NCBI RefSeq assembly: GCF_004116725.1
Contig: NZ_PDKG01000004.1
Span: 62,001 to 126,000, forward strand
Length of the DNA stretch: 64,000 bases
Direction: 5' to 3'
Source of the DNA: Arcobacter sp. CECT 8986
GTDB lineage: Bacteria > Campylobacterota > Campylobacteria > Campylobacterales > Arcobacteraceae
Position numbers and translations under genes: made by a program. The notes below the pieces were generated by a model that saw nothing but the letters and a program-made list of their open reading frames with translations, ran no database searches and was not told where the DNA came from. Position 1 is the first letter of the stretch, and each line of letters opens with the position of its first letter. Positions 1-9,184 of this stretch are shown one piece after another.

Positions 1-10
1 AAGTTGAAAT

Positions 11-1813
11 TTACTCTACAGTCACAGACTTAGCTAAATTTCTTGGCATATCTACATCATTTCCTAATCTTACAGAAATTTCCATAGATAGTAGTTGTAA
101 TACAACTAACATCTCAAAAAATTCAAGCATATAATGATCTCTATCATTAGTCTTAATAAAATCATCACTTAACTCAAATTCAAGTGGAGATATAGAGCAA
201 ATAGTACTATCTCTAGCACTTAATTCTTCAACATTTGATTTAACTTTATCATAAAGAGTATTTTTTGGCATCAATGCAATAGTAAACAACTCTGGGTCTG
301 CTAAAGCTATTGGGCCATGTTTCATCTCACCTGCTGGATAACCTTCAGCATGTAAATATGAAATCTCTTTAAGTTTTAAAGCACCTTCAAGTGCAAGTGG
401 ATAAAATACATCTCTTCCTATAAAAAAGAATCCATGTCCATGAAGATATCTTTTAGATAATCTTCTTGTTTTTTCATGTAGTTTATTATCTACAATTAAT
501 ACTTTTGGAACTTGAATAATAGCATTAATCTCTTGTTCAATAACATCATCAGATATACTATTTTTTATTTTTGCAAAATATAAAGATAACATCCATAAAA
601 CAATAGCTTGAGTTGAAAAAGCTTTTGTTGAAGCAACACCTTTTTCTATTCCAGCTCTTGTTAAAATTGTTGCATTGGCAACTCTTGTCATAGATGAATT
701 ATCAACATTACAAATCACTAAAGTCTTAAGCCCAGCATTTTTTGCCATTTTTAAAGCTTCTAATGTATCTGCTGTTTCACCACTTTGTGATACAACTATA
801 AAAAGAGTATCTTTTGTTAATAGTGGTTCTTTATATCTAAATTCACTTGCAACTTCTACGTTACATTTAACTTTACTTAATCTTTCAAATAAATAAGCAG
901 CTGCCATACTTGCGTGATAACTTGTACCACATGCACATATTTTGATTTCATTAATTCCATCTAGTATAGAATCATCTATTTCATCAAAATTAATAGAGTT
1001 GTTTTTTACTCTACCAAGCATACAATCACTTACAACATCGCTTTGCTCATAAATCTCTTTTTCCATAAAAAATCTATATCCATTTTTTTGAGCAAATTGT
1101 TTTGAGTTTGGAAGTTTACTCCAAACATAATTATCACTAAAAATTTCTATTTCATCTTTACTTACAATACCACCAACACCATCTTCTAAATAGATTGCAT
1201 CTTGTGCTAATCCAATTAATGCAGCATCAGAAGAACCAAACAGAATCTCCTGTGGTTCATTTCCTTTTGCAATAATTAAAGGACTTCCATGTTTAAAGAA
1301 AAATATCTTTCCTGGGTCTGCTTTTGTAACTAAAAGTATAGAAAAAGCACCTTTTAGTTGCGATATTGTATCTTTAAAAGCTTGTTTTGTATCATTAATT
1401 TTATTATTAATATTTTCAAATAAGTGAACTATTACTTCTGTATCAGTTTGCGAGATAAATTTATCTCCTTGTGAGATTAAATAATCTTTTATCTCTTTAT
1501 AGTTTTCAATAATTCCATTATGTACAATATATGAATATTGTCCACTGTGTGGGTGTGCGTTTAGTTCTGTAGGTTTACCATGAGTTGCCCATCTAGTGTG
1601 TCCAATTCCTAACTCAAATTTTTCATCTAAAATATTTTTAGTTTTTTCTCTTAAGTTTTCTAATTTTCCTAAAGCTTTATATACTTCTATATCATTTTCA
1701 TTTACTAATGCTAATCCTGCTGAATCATATCCTCTATATTCAAGCTCTTTTAAACCATCTAGTAAAATTTTTGTTGTGTTTTTATTACCAATATACCCTA
1801 CAATTCCACACAT
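11..1813 (-). CDS. glmS: Glutamine--fructose-6-phosphate aminotransferase (isomerizing)
   Basis: Makes glucosamine-6-phosphate from fructose-6-phosphate and glutamine, the first step toward UDP-GlcNAc for peptidoglycan and LPS. The protein starts MCGIVGYIG, so Cys2 becomes the N-terminal nucleophile of the glutaminase domain after Met removal. Two SIS sugar-binding domains follow (for example SQSGETADT near residue 345 and the EGALKLKEISY region), and the C-terminus is the family ending PRNLAKSVTVE. Its 600 residues are close to the 609 of E. coli GlmS. It lies downstream of the inositol monophosphatase gene on the same strand with about 70 bp between. No glmS ribozyme is expected in this phylum and none was seen. 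Confidence 0.97.
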   Translation of the reverse strand: MCGIVGYIGNKNTTKILLDGLKELEYRGYDSAGLALVNENDIEVYKALGKLENLREKTKNILDEKFELGIGHTRWATHGKPTELNAHPHSGQYSYIVHNGIIENYKEIKDYLISQGDKFISQTDTEVIVHLFENINNKINDTKQAFKDTISQLKGAFSILLVTKADPGKIFFFKHGSPLIIAKGNEPQEILFGSSDAALIGLAQDAIYLEDGVGGIVSKDEIEIFSDNYVWSKLPNSKQFAQKNGYRFFMEKEIYEQSDVVSDCMLGRVKNNSINFDEIDDSILDGINEIKICACGTSYHASMAAAYLFERLSKVKCNVEVASEFRYKEPLLTKDTLFIVVSQSGETADTLEALKMAKNAGLKTLVICNVDNSSMTRVANATILTRAGIEKGVASTKAFSTQAIVLWMLSLYFAKIKNSISDDVIEQEINAIIQVPKVLIVDNKLHEKTRRLSKRYLHGHGFFFIGRDVFYPLALEGALKLKEISYLHAEGYPAGEMKHGPIALADPELFTIALMPKNTLYDKVKSNVEELSARDSTICSISPLEFELSDDFIKTNDRDHYMLEFFEMLVVLQLLSMEISVRLGNDVDMPRNLAKSVTVE

Positions 1814-1881
1814 TAATTATTGACCTTATTTTTAGATTGAAGCTGATATTTTACTCAAATTATGTTAAAAAACTTCTTTTA

Positions 1882-2655
1882 CTACTTATTTAGCTGTTCA
1901 ATAAAAAATTTATGGATTTTTTTATTAGAAGCTACTATATATTTATCTTCAAATAATTTATATTTATTACCCTTTTCATTTGTAACTTTTCCACCAGCTT
2001 CACTTAAGATAATAATACCAGCACTTACATCCCATGCTTTTAAATTCATTTCATAATAACCTTCATAAGTTCCCCTTGCTATATAACATAAATCAAGTGC
2101 AGCAGAACCTAATCTTCTAATATCTTGACAATTTGGTAATATATTTTTCATCTGTTTTAGTACCATATTTAAATCGTCTTGGCAACTTCCATTTGAATAA
2201 GGAAACCCAGTAGCAATTAGTGACTTTTGAAAATCTTTCTCTTTAGAAACTTTAATTTTCTTACCATTTAAATATGCACCTTTATTAACTTTTGCATAAT
2301 ATAACTCATCTAAAATTGGATTATAAACAATACCAATAAAAGGCTTTTTGTTTTTATAAACTCCAACAGAAATTGCTGTGTGAGGAACACCATTTACAAA
2401 ATTTGTAGTTCCATCAATTGGATCAATAATTATTGAGTCTTTAAATTTTAAATCTTTATTATCAGACTCTTCTGCAATGATATTAAATTGTTTAAAGTGT
2501 TTAGAAAACTGCTCTTTTAAATAGTTTTCAACTGCCACATCATATTTTGTAACTAAATCTTTTTTTGCTTTAAAATGAACTTCTTTATCTTTATAATAAC
2601 CATTAACTAATATTTTAGAAGCCTCTTTTATAATTTTTATTAATTTCTTTTTCAT
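1882..2655 (-). CDS. suhB: Inositol monophosphatase family protein (SuhB-like)
   Basis: Mg-dependent phosphatase of the inositol monophosphatase/SuhB superfamily, 257 residues, the usual length. The metal-binding motifs are visible: EESD (about residue 70), the family signature DPIDGTTNFV (about residues 86-95), and the C-terminal WDVSAGIIILSEAGG. The family hydrolyses inositol or related sugar phosphates; in E. coli SuhB also has a role in rRNA antitermination. The natural substrate cannot be told from sequence. The gene is transcribed away from the YkgJ-type gene, leaving about 60 bp for divergent promoters. Confidence 0.9.
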   Translation of the reverse strand: MKKKLIKIIKEASKILVNGYYKDKEVHFKAKKDLVTKYDVAVENYLKEQFSKHFKQFNIIAEESDNKDLKFKDSIIIDPIDGTTNFVNGVPHTAISVGVYKNKKPFIGIVYNPILDELYYAKVNKGAYLNGKKIKVSKEKDFQKSLIATGFPYSNGSCQDDLNMVLKQMKNILPNCQDIRRLGSAALDLCYIARGTYEGYYEMNLKAWDVSAGIIILSEAGGKVTNEKGNKYKLFEDKYIVASNKKIHKFFIEQLNK

Positions 2656-2716
2656 TATATTTCCTATATTTTTTGCTATTTTATCAAAGATAATTTATAA
2701 AAAAATAAAACAAATT

Positions 2717-3328
2717 ATGATAAAACTTTGTATGAAAACTTTTGAAAAAATAAAATCTGATACTTTCTACTTTGATTCTTGTGATGGATGTGAAGCCAAA
2801 TGTTGTGATGGAAGATATGGTTCTTTATTTGCTCAAATAATATTAGAAGATTTTAAAGAAGTTTCTGAATATTTTCCAATTTTATTTATTTATGGTGAAT
2901 TAGGATATCTAAAACCCGTAATTTTATTGACAAATGGAAATTCACTTTGCAAATATAATAAAGATTTCAAATGTACAATATACGAGAACAGACCTTCAAT
3001 TTGTAGAAACTATCCTTTAAGTGCTCATCTTGATAATTCAATTTATATTGATAAATCTTGCCCTGCTTTGCAATCTAATAATGGCTCAAAAATTATTGAA
3101 AATGAAAAAATATTAAATGATTTTAATACATATGATTTTAATAATTATCAAGAAAAATATATAAATATGCATATTTATTTTGACAAGTTTAATAAAGAAG
3201 AAAATCTAAAGCCAATTATTTTTTTAAATAATGTGATGTTTTATAGTTTCAGAAATAGTTTTGATGACTACTATATAAACCTACAAATGAACTCATTAAA
3301 AAACTTGGATAAGTACTACAATATTTAG
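2717..3328 (+). CDS. YkgJ-type (UPF0153) cysteine cluster protein
   Basis: A 203-residue cytoplasmic protein with the cysteine pattern of the YkgJ/UPF0153 family. An N-terminal CDGCEAKCC block is followed by CKYNKDFKCTIYENRPSICRNYP-like spacing around residues 75-105, with a further Cys just after. The family is thought to bind Zn or an Fe-S centre; its function is unknown. The C-terminal half is rich in Asn, Asp and Tyr and shows no recognisable domain. The gene is monocistronic and is followed by a separate + strand small RNA unit. Confidence 0.8.
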   Translation: MIKLCMKTFEKIKSDTFYFDSCDGCEAKCCDGRYGSLFAQIILEDFKEVSEYFPILFIYGELGYLKPVILLTNGNSLCKYNKDFKCTIYENRPSICRNYPLSAHLDNSIYIDKSCPALQSNNGSKIIENEKILNDFNTYDFNNYQEKYINMHIYFDKFNKEENLKPIIFLNNVMFYSFRNSFDDYYINLQMNSLKNLDKYYNI

Positions 3329-3372
3329 TTATTTTTATTTTCTAAATTTATTAAATTATATCTCATATTTAA

Positions 3373-3402
3373 TTTACATTTAAGCTAATAAAGTGCTATA
3401 CT
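3373..3402 (+). promoter_or_regulatory. Sigma-70-type promoter for the small RNA at 3409-3580
   Basis: A -35 box TTTACA at 3373-3378 and a -10 box TATACT at 3397-3402 are separated by 18 bp. The -10 is extended by TG at 3394-3395 (TGCTATACT). Transcription would start near 3409. There is no open reading frame of useful length before the terminator at 3548-3580, so this promoter appears to serve a non-coding RNA. Confidence 0.65.
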
Positions 3403-3408
3403 TATTTT

Positions 3409-3580
3409 ATCCAATGTAACGGAGGTTTGAAAAATAGGAGTTTTAAATAGATAGTTTAAAAGAATATCTTAGCACTGTTACAAAATAAAAATAACATAAG
3501 TCAATAGTAAAGACTTGGGAAATAAAATTATTTATTTCTATCGTTAGAAAAGGTGAAGGTTTGAAATCTTCACCTTTTTT
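3409..3580 (+). ncRNA. Candidate stand-alone structured small RNA, about 170 nt
   Basis: A promoter (3373-3402) and a strong rho-independent terminator bracket about 170 nt with no coding gene. Four helices can be read directly. TGTAAC (3415-3420) pairs with GTTACA (3477-3482) and encloses a 7-bp hairpin TTTTAAA/TTTAAAA (3441-3447 with 3455-3461). AAGTC/GACTT pairs at 3498-3502 with 3512-3516. GAAATAAA/TTTATTTC pairs at 3519-3526 with 3531-3538 around a 4-nt loop. The terminator stem follows. A GGAGG at 3421-3425 could pair with the 16S anti-Shine-Dalgarno. I do not recognise the family; 6S RNA was considered because of the length, but I could not fit its central bubble. Confidence 0.55.
3548..3580. 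terminator. Rho-independent terminator between the small RNA and the chemoreceptor gene
   Basis: An 11-bp stem, AAAAGGTGAAG (3548-3558) with CTTCACCTTTT (3568-3578), has a 9-nt loop. The T-tract runs on the + strand, so it ends the small RNA efficiently. On the minus strand it lies just past the chemoreceptor stop codon with a short T run and may work in both directions. Confidence 0.85.
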
Positions 3581-3586
3581 TATGTC

Positions 3587-5668
3587 CTAAAAACTCTCCC
3601 ACTCATCATCACTTGAAGTATCTTTTATTGTTTTTGGTTTTGTATCTACTTTTTGTGATTTTATAGGTTCAGTTTTTTTTGTTGTTTGAGAAGATTTATT
3701 TGATGAAGAAGTTTTAGTTTTTCTTTGATTTTTATCTAAATCATCTTTTCCAATAAAGTTTTTCTCATTTGCATCTTGTACAATATCATTTGCAATTGAT
3801 GATGTTTCATCTGCAATTGTTTTTGTTTCACTTGCAACTGATGCATTTTGTTGTGTTTGTCTATCTAGCATATTAATTGTATCATTAATTTGGCTGATTC
3901 CTGTTTGTTGTTCTTTACTTGCTGTTTCAACATCACTAATCAAATCTAAAGTTAAAGATATATTTTTATTTAAACTAGAGTAACCAACTATCATTTTATC
4001 TGAAATTATTTTCCCATCATTTGCTTTTGATGTTGCAGTTTCAACTAACTCTTTTATCTCTTTTGCTGCTTCTGCACTTCTACTTGCAAGATTTCTAACT
4101 TCTGCTGCAACTACTGCAAATCCTTTTCCTGCTTCACCAGCTGTTGCTGCTTCAACTGCTGCGTTTAATGAAAGGATATTTGTTTGGAAAGCAATTTGGT
4201 CAATTACTGTAATTGCTTCTGCAATTGATTGTGTTTGTTCGTTTATTGCATCCATAGCTTTTGTAGTTTGTGTTGCTAGATTTTCACCCTCATTTGCTGA
4301 AGATTTAAGTTCATTAGCATTATTTGCCATTTTTACTACATTTTCAGTGTTATGTTTGATATTTGACGTAATCTCTTCAATTGCAGCTGCTGTTTCTTCT
4401 AGACTTGCTGCTGCTTCATTTGATGATTTACTCAATATATCTACATTTTCAAGTAGAGTTGATGCACTATTTTGTAAAGTAATTCCATTTGTTTTATTAT
4501 TTACTAACATATCATTAATAATATTTGCAAGGCCATTTAAACCTTCAACTGTTTCACCAGTTGCATTTTCTATTCTATGAGTAAAGTTCAATTTTTGGAA
4601 CTCTTCAAGTGCAGTTTTTATTTTATTTAAATCATTTGAAATAGCTTTTGACATCACTGATAACATCTCATTTAAAATTGTTTTTAACTCTTCTAAACCT
4701 TTATTATGAGTTGATAAGTTAACTTTTTGATTTAGATTTCCATTTTTAACCTCTTCAACAACACGCTTAACATCATTTATAACAGCTGTATCTTTTTCTA
4801 GTAAAGATTTAGTATTCTCTATATTTTCATTTACTATCTCTGATAGTTTTGCTATTTCATCTTTTTCATCAGTACTTAATAATTTTACAGTTGTTGTTTC
4901 ATTATTTAAATATGAGAAGAAACCTAATAATCCAGTGTTAAAATCATTTATTCTATTTTTTATTACTCTACTTAGATAAAAAGAGAAGAATATTGCAACT
5001 AAGATACTAAGAATTGATACAATTATAAATGTATTAAGAGAAGAACTAATTGCTTCATCAGTACTTATCTGATTTTTTTCTATTACGTTATATGTATCTT
5101 CTGTAAAAGAGTCCATAATTCCACGTATTGCATTATAATCTTTTAAGTAATCTTCAAAATAATACTTTTTAGATTCTGTATATTTTTTTTCTTCTAATAA
5201 AGTTAATAATTTTGCTGTGTCACTTTCTATTTTTGAGTATAATTTATAAAACTCATTAAATTTCTCTTTTTTATCTTGCATTTCTGGATAAAGAAGTTTT
5301 TTAAACTTATCAAATCTCTCTTTTACTTGGTTTAAGTTACTATTTGCACTTTTTACAAGCTTTTGGATTTTTTCTTTATCTTCAGTGTTTACAACCATTG
5401 AAACATACATATTTGATTGGTATGAATCTCTATCTGCTTCAAGTAAAAAAGTAAGTCCATAATTTATCATCTGTGATAAAGCAACACTAGATTGATATGA
5501 ATCTCTATCCCCTTCAAGTAAAGAATCAATACCCTTAAAATCTTTATAAACTAAACTCGTAACGTTTGATTTAATTTTACTAATATTATATGCAACATAT
5601 ATATTTGATAAAACTAAAACAATAATAAGGATTGAAAATGATCCAATTATTTTATTTTTAATACTCAT
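3587..5668 (-). CDS. Methyl-accepting chemotaxis protein with C-terminal EWESF pentapeptide
   Basis: A 693-residue inner-membrane chemoreceptor. A transmembrane segment lies at about residues 8-28, a helical periplasmic sensor runs to about 210, a second membrane segment spans about 211-232, and HAMP-like and long signalling helices follow. The signalling tip carries [12 protein letters not shown] and [18 protein letters not shown]. The sensor contains an internal repeat, GDRDSYQS (53-60) and ADRDSYQS (78-85), 25 residues apart. The C-terminus is a Lys/Ser/Thr-rich linker ending in EWESF, which fits the xWxxF form of the CheR-tethering pentapeptide (NWETF in E. coli receptors). A Shine-Dalgarno GGGAG precedes the ATG. 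The ligand cannot be predicted. Confidence 0.95.
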   Translation of the reverse strand: MSIKNKIIGSFSILIIVLVLSNIYVAYNISKIKSNVTSLVYKDFKGIDSLLEGDRDSYQSSVALSQMINYGLTFLLEADRDSYQSNMYVSMVVNTEDKEKIQKLVKSANSNLNQVKERFDKFKKLLYPEMQDKKEKFNEFYKLYSKIESDTAKLLTLLEEKKYTESKKYYFEDYLKDYNAIRGIMDSFTEDTYNVIEKNQISTDEAISSSLNTFIIVSILSILVAIFFSFYLSRVIKNRINDFNTGLLGFFSYLNNETTTVKLLSTDEKDEIAKLSEIVNENIENTKSLLEKDTAVINDVKRVVEEVKNGNLNQKVNLSTHNKGLEELKTILNEMLSVMSKAISNDLNKIKTALEEFQKLNFTHRIENATGETVEGLNGLANIINDMLVNNKTNGITLQNSASTLLENVDILSKSSNEAAASLEETAAAIEEITSNIKHNTENVVKMANNANELKSSANEGENLATQTTKAMDAINEQTQSIAEAITVIDQIAFQTNILSLNAAVEAATAGEAGKGFAVVAAEVRNLASRSAEAAKEIKELVETATSKANDGKIISDKMIVGYSSLNKNISLTLDLISDVETASKEQQTGISQINDTINMLDRQTQQNASVASETKTIADETSSIANDIVQDANEKNFIGKDDLDKNQRKTKTSSSNKSSQTTKKTEPIKSQKVDTKPKTIKDTSSDDEWESF

Positions 5669-5694
5669 AATAGACTCTCCCTTTTAATAAATCT

Positions 5695-5700
5695 ATTATA
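5695..5700 (-). promoter_or_regulatory. -10 box of the chemoreceptor promoter
   Basis: The minus strand reads TATAAT here, about 27 bp before the chemoreceptor start codon, preceded by long T-rich stretches and no clear -35. This matches the sigma-70 promoter style described for Campylobacterota, where T-rich periodic sequence replaces the -35 box. Confidence 0.5.
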
Positions 5701-5828
5701 GTTTAGCAAAAAAAAATGATTTTTTTATATTTAATAAACTTAATTATTATCATTTTTTTTAATTTAATTAAATTTACACAAAAGTATTTAAGATAGAAAG
5801 ATATGAGAAGAATTAGAATAGAAAAAGT

Positions 5829-5854
5829 AAAACAAAGGCACTCGCCTTTGTTTT
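5829..5854. terminator. Strong hairpin terminator, probably ending the beta-lactamase transcript
   Basis: AAAACAAAGGC (5829-5839) pairs perfectly with GCCTTTGTTTT (5844-5854) around the loop ACTC. The minus-strand side is followed by TTTTACTTTTT-like sequence. It lies beyond the TAGAC repeat cluster, downstream of the beta-lactamase gene and upstream of the chemoreceptor promoter, so it would insulate the two units. Confidence 0.65.
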
Positions 5855-5885
5855 ATTATGATTTACATCATCTCTAAACACATTT

Positions 5886-6144
5886 TAGACTACATTATCC
5901 TTAGATAGACTTACTTAGTCAAAGTTAGACTCAGTAAGACAAAATCAAAAAACTCAACTTAGACTTTTTTAGACACTTTTAAAACTACAAAATACACCTC
6001 ACAAACCACCTATTCATAGGAGATACTGAGAATTAAATTTTATTTCAAAATGAGTTAGACAACTGTGGTTAGGAAATGGTTAGGAAAAATATTTTGAGTT
6101 GATTTTGGATAGACATATTTAGACTATCTTAGACAATTTGAGAC
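5886..6144. repeat. TAGAC pentamer cluster A, 10-nt phased
   Basis: This non-coding stretch downstream of the beta-lactamase gene is built of TAGAC-type pentamers in register. They start at 5886, 5906, 5916 (TAGTC), 5926 and 5936 (AAGAC); then 5960 and 5970; then 6056; then 6110, 6120, 6130 and 6140 (GAGAC). Within each group the spacing is exactly 10 nt, or 20 where one is missing. All point the same way. One copy of a 34-bp direct repeat lies inside. Apart from this and the hairpin at 5829-5854, I see nothing else in the 480-bp gap between the chemoreceptor and beta-lactamase genes except a 24-codon reading frame at 5803 that I do not believe. Confidence 0.8.
6055..6088. repeat. 34-bp direct repeat, copy 1 (3' side of beta-lactamase gene)
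   Basis: Begins TTAGACAACTGTGG and ends GGTTAGGAAAA. It matches 7019-7052 at 33 of 34 positions; the only difference is G at 6078 against A at 7042. The two copies lie 964 bp apart in the same orientation and bracket the beta-lactamase gene. Confidence 0.85.
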
Positions 6145-6152
6145 ACCTTATT

Positions 6153-6905
6153 TTATAAAATATTTTTGGATTTTAATGCTTTATAAACTATCTCTTTTCT
6201 AAGGTTTAATTCTTCTCTTTTTATATCAGCATTTAAAGAAAAGAAATATACCTTATTATTTGTTTTTACATAACCTACATACCAACCAATAGCTCCATCC
6301 CATCCACTTTTTGCTTTTAATTCATATTTATCATTTTTATCTACTGTTATAATATCTTTAACTATACTAATATTGTTTTTAGAAATTGGGAGATTTTCAT
6401 TATAAAGTTTTTTTAAAAAATCTATCTGCTCATATGCAGATATTTTCAAATCACCATTTAACCAAAAAGATGATTTATCTTCTCCTACTGTTTTATTTCC
6501 ATAGTTAAATTTTAAAAGATAATCAATATATTTTTCTTTTGATATTTTTTGTGAAAATTGTTTATAACACCAAACACAACTGACTGTTATTGCTGATTGT
6601 AATGTTTGATCTTTATTCCAAAGTTCATATCCTCTTTTTACTCCATCCCATTTTATAATATCATCCTTTGTTGTAATCAGATTTTCATTTAATGCAATTA
6701 AAGTATGAGGTATTTTAAAAGTTGAAGCTGAACAAAATCTCTTATCAGACCTTTTTAAATTATATACATATAACTCATCACTTTTTAGTGTTGTTACTAC
6801 TAAAGTTCCATTAATATTAAACTCTTTAAATATCTTTTCAAATGATTTATCATCACCATTCAATAAAGTAAAACATAAAAACAGTAAACTAAAAAATTTG
6901 ATCAT
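6153..6905 (-). CDS. Class D (OXA-type) beta-lactamase
   Basis: Periplasmic serine beta-lactamase. Numbered from an upstream in-frame ATG at 6917, the active-site motifs are STFK (catalytic Ser65, Lys68), SCV (113-115), YGN (139-141) and KSG (203-205), followed by the conserved GW. A signal peptide, MIKFFSLLFLCFTLLNG, is evident. I prefer the ATG at 6905 because it places this hydrophobic run at the N-terminus; the 6917 start would add MDEV and has no ribosome-binding site. The TGATAAAAT upstream could be an extended -10. The CDS lies between two TAGAC-repeat clusters and inside a 34-bp direct repeat pair, unlike its housekeeping neighbours, which suggests separate acquisition. The substrate range cannot be read from sequence. 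Confidence 0.93.
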   Translation of the reverse strand: MIKFFSLLFLCFTLLNGDDKSFEKIFKEFNINGTLVVTTLKSDELYVYNLKRSDKRFCSASTFKIPHTLIALNENLITTKDDIIKWDGVKRGYELWNKDQTLQSAITVSCVWCYKQFSQKISKEKYIDYLLKFNYGNKTVGEDKSSFWLNGDLKISAYEQIDFLKKLYNENLPISKNNISIVKDIITVDKNDKYELKAKSGWDGAIGWYVGYVKTNNKVYFFSLNADIKREELNLRKEIVYKALKSKNIL

Positions 6906-7018
6906 TACTTCATCCATTTATTTTTTTTCATTTTATCAAAAAGAAACTATTAGGTGGTTGAGAGGTAATTTACATTCCTACAACTGATTTAGACAAAAGT
7001 AGACATTCTAAGTCATAC

Positions 7019-7052
7019 TTAGACAACTGTGGTTAGGAAATAGTTAGGAAAA
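7019..7052. repeat. 34-bp direct repeat, copy 2 (5' side of beta-lactamase gene)
   Basis: The second copy of the repeat at 6055-6088, 33 of 34 positions identical and in the same orientation. Both copies contain one TAGAC followed by two TAGGA units 11 nt apart. Confidence 0.85.
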
Positions 7053-7058
7053 GTAGAC

Positions 7059-7081
7059 ATAGTACCCCAAAAGGGTACTAT
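7059..7081. repeat. 9-bp hairpin downstream of groEL
   Basis: ATAGTACCC (7059-7067) pairs with GGGTACTAT (7073-7081) around a 5-nt loop. No T-tract follows on either strand, so it is at best a weak terminator for groEL. It may be an RNA 3'-end stabiliser or part of the repeat element. Confidence 0.5.
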
Positions 7082-7114
7082 AAATAGACATACTTAGACA
7101 AATTTGGACATCTG

Positions 7115-8749
<1,635 letters not shown>

Positions 8750-8807
8750 TTATTTTCCTTTTTTATTTTTTATTTAAAAAGTGTTTATGATATTGGATAA
8801 ACCAATA

Positions 8808-9065
8808 TTACATAACTCCAATAATATTTTCAACATTTAAAACTAAGTATTCTTCACCTTCTAAATTAAATTCTGTACCTCTGAATTGTTCGAATACCAC
8901 AGTATCTCCCACTTTTATCTCTTCAACTTTAGAACCAACTGCTTTAACTATTGCAGTGTGTGGTTTTTCTTTTGCATTATCAGGAATATAGATTCCACTT
9001 GCAGTTTTGTTTTCAACTTCAGTTCTTTTTACTAGAACTCTTTCCCCTAGTGGTTTAAAATTCAT
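8808..9065 (-). CDS. groES: Co-chaperonin GroES (Hsp10)
   Basis: The lid of the GroEL chamber. The 85 residues starting MNFKPLGERVLVKR are the full family length. The ATG at 9065 is preceded by AGGAG at a normal distance; an upstream in-frame TTG at 9083 would add six residues that overlap the ribosome-binding site and is not credible. The mobile-loop region is ENKTASGIYIPDNAKEKP. First gene of the groESL operon. Confidence 0.98.
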   Translation of the reverse strand: MNFKPLGERVLVKRTEVENKTASGIYIPDNAKEKPHTAIVKAVGSKVEEIKVGDTVVFEQFRGTEFNLEGEEYLVLNVENIIGVM

Positions 9066-9097
9066 TATAGTATCTCCTATCAAGTTTAAAAATTAAA

Positions 9098-9124
9098 TTA
9101 GCACTCTAATTTTTTGAGTGCTAA
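9098..9124. promoter_or_regulatory. CIRCE operator (HrcA-binding inverted repeat)
   Basis: TTAGCACTC (9098-9106), a 9-bp spacer, then GAGTGCTAA (9116-9124): a perfect match to the CIRCE consensus. It starts directly next to the -10 box, so bound HrcA would block RNA polymerase. This predicts an hrcA gene elsewhere in the genome; it is not in this window. Confidence 0.97.
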
Positions 9125-9153
9125 ATTTTATAAAATTTTTTATTTTTTGTCAA
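9125..9153 (-). promoter_or_regulatory. groESL promoter
   Basis: On the minus strand, TTGACA (9153-9148) is followed after 17 bp by TAAAAT (9130-9125). This is a vegetative promoter, and its -10 box abuts the CIRCE site at 9098-9124. Confidence 0.75.
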
Positions 9154-9184
9154 GTACTTTGAGTTAATTTGACTAAAAGTTTTA

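Larger units (their letters stand above)
6990..7109. repeat. TAGAC pentamer cluster B, 10-nt phased
   Basis: Lies between the beta-lactamase start and the groEL stop. Pentamers start at 6990, 7000, 7010 (AAGTC) and 7020, then 7054, then 7085, 7095 and 7105 (TGGAC), again at 10-nt steps within groups and in the same orientation as cluster A. It reaches within 6 bp of the groEL stop codon. It contains the second 34-bp direct repeat and an additional hairpin at 7059-7081 that cluster A lacks. Confidence 0.8.

Noticed and set aside
3409-3580. 6S RNA, SRP RNA, tmRNA or RNase P RNA
   Set aside because: Length suits 6S, but the ends do not pair into one long hairpin with a central bubble; no conserved SRP apical loop, tmRNA CCA/T-arm or RNase P core sequence could be found.
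5803-5877. 24-codon open frame on the + strand
   Set aside because: It has no convincing ribosome-binding site and contains a perfect terminator hairpin; better explained as chance.
5886-6144. CRISPR array
   Set aside because: The repeated unit is only 5 bp with 5-bp gaps, far below CRISPR repeat and spacer lengths, and no cas genes are present.
6905-6917. Upstream ATG of the beta-lactamase gene as the true start
   Set aside because: It would add four residues before the signal peptide and lacks a ribosome-binding site; the ATG at 6905 is better placed.
7059-7081. Rho-independent terminator of groEL
   Set aside because: The stem is good but no T-tract follows on the minus strand, so I list it only as a hairpin.
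5886-7109. Integron attC sites around the OXA gene
   Set aside because: GTTAGAC occurs (5924-5930 and 6054-6060) and matches the attC R' core, but the mirrored core in the right orientation and the foldable arms are missing, the copies are direct rather than inverted, and no IntI gene is present.
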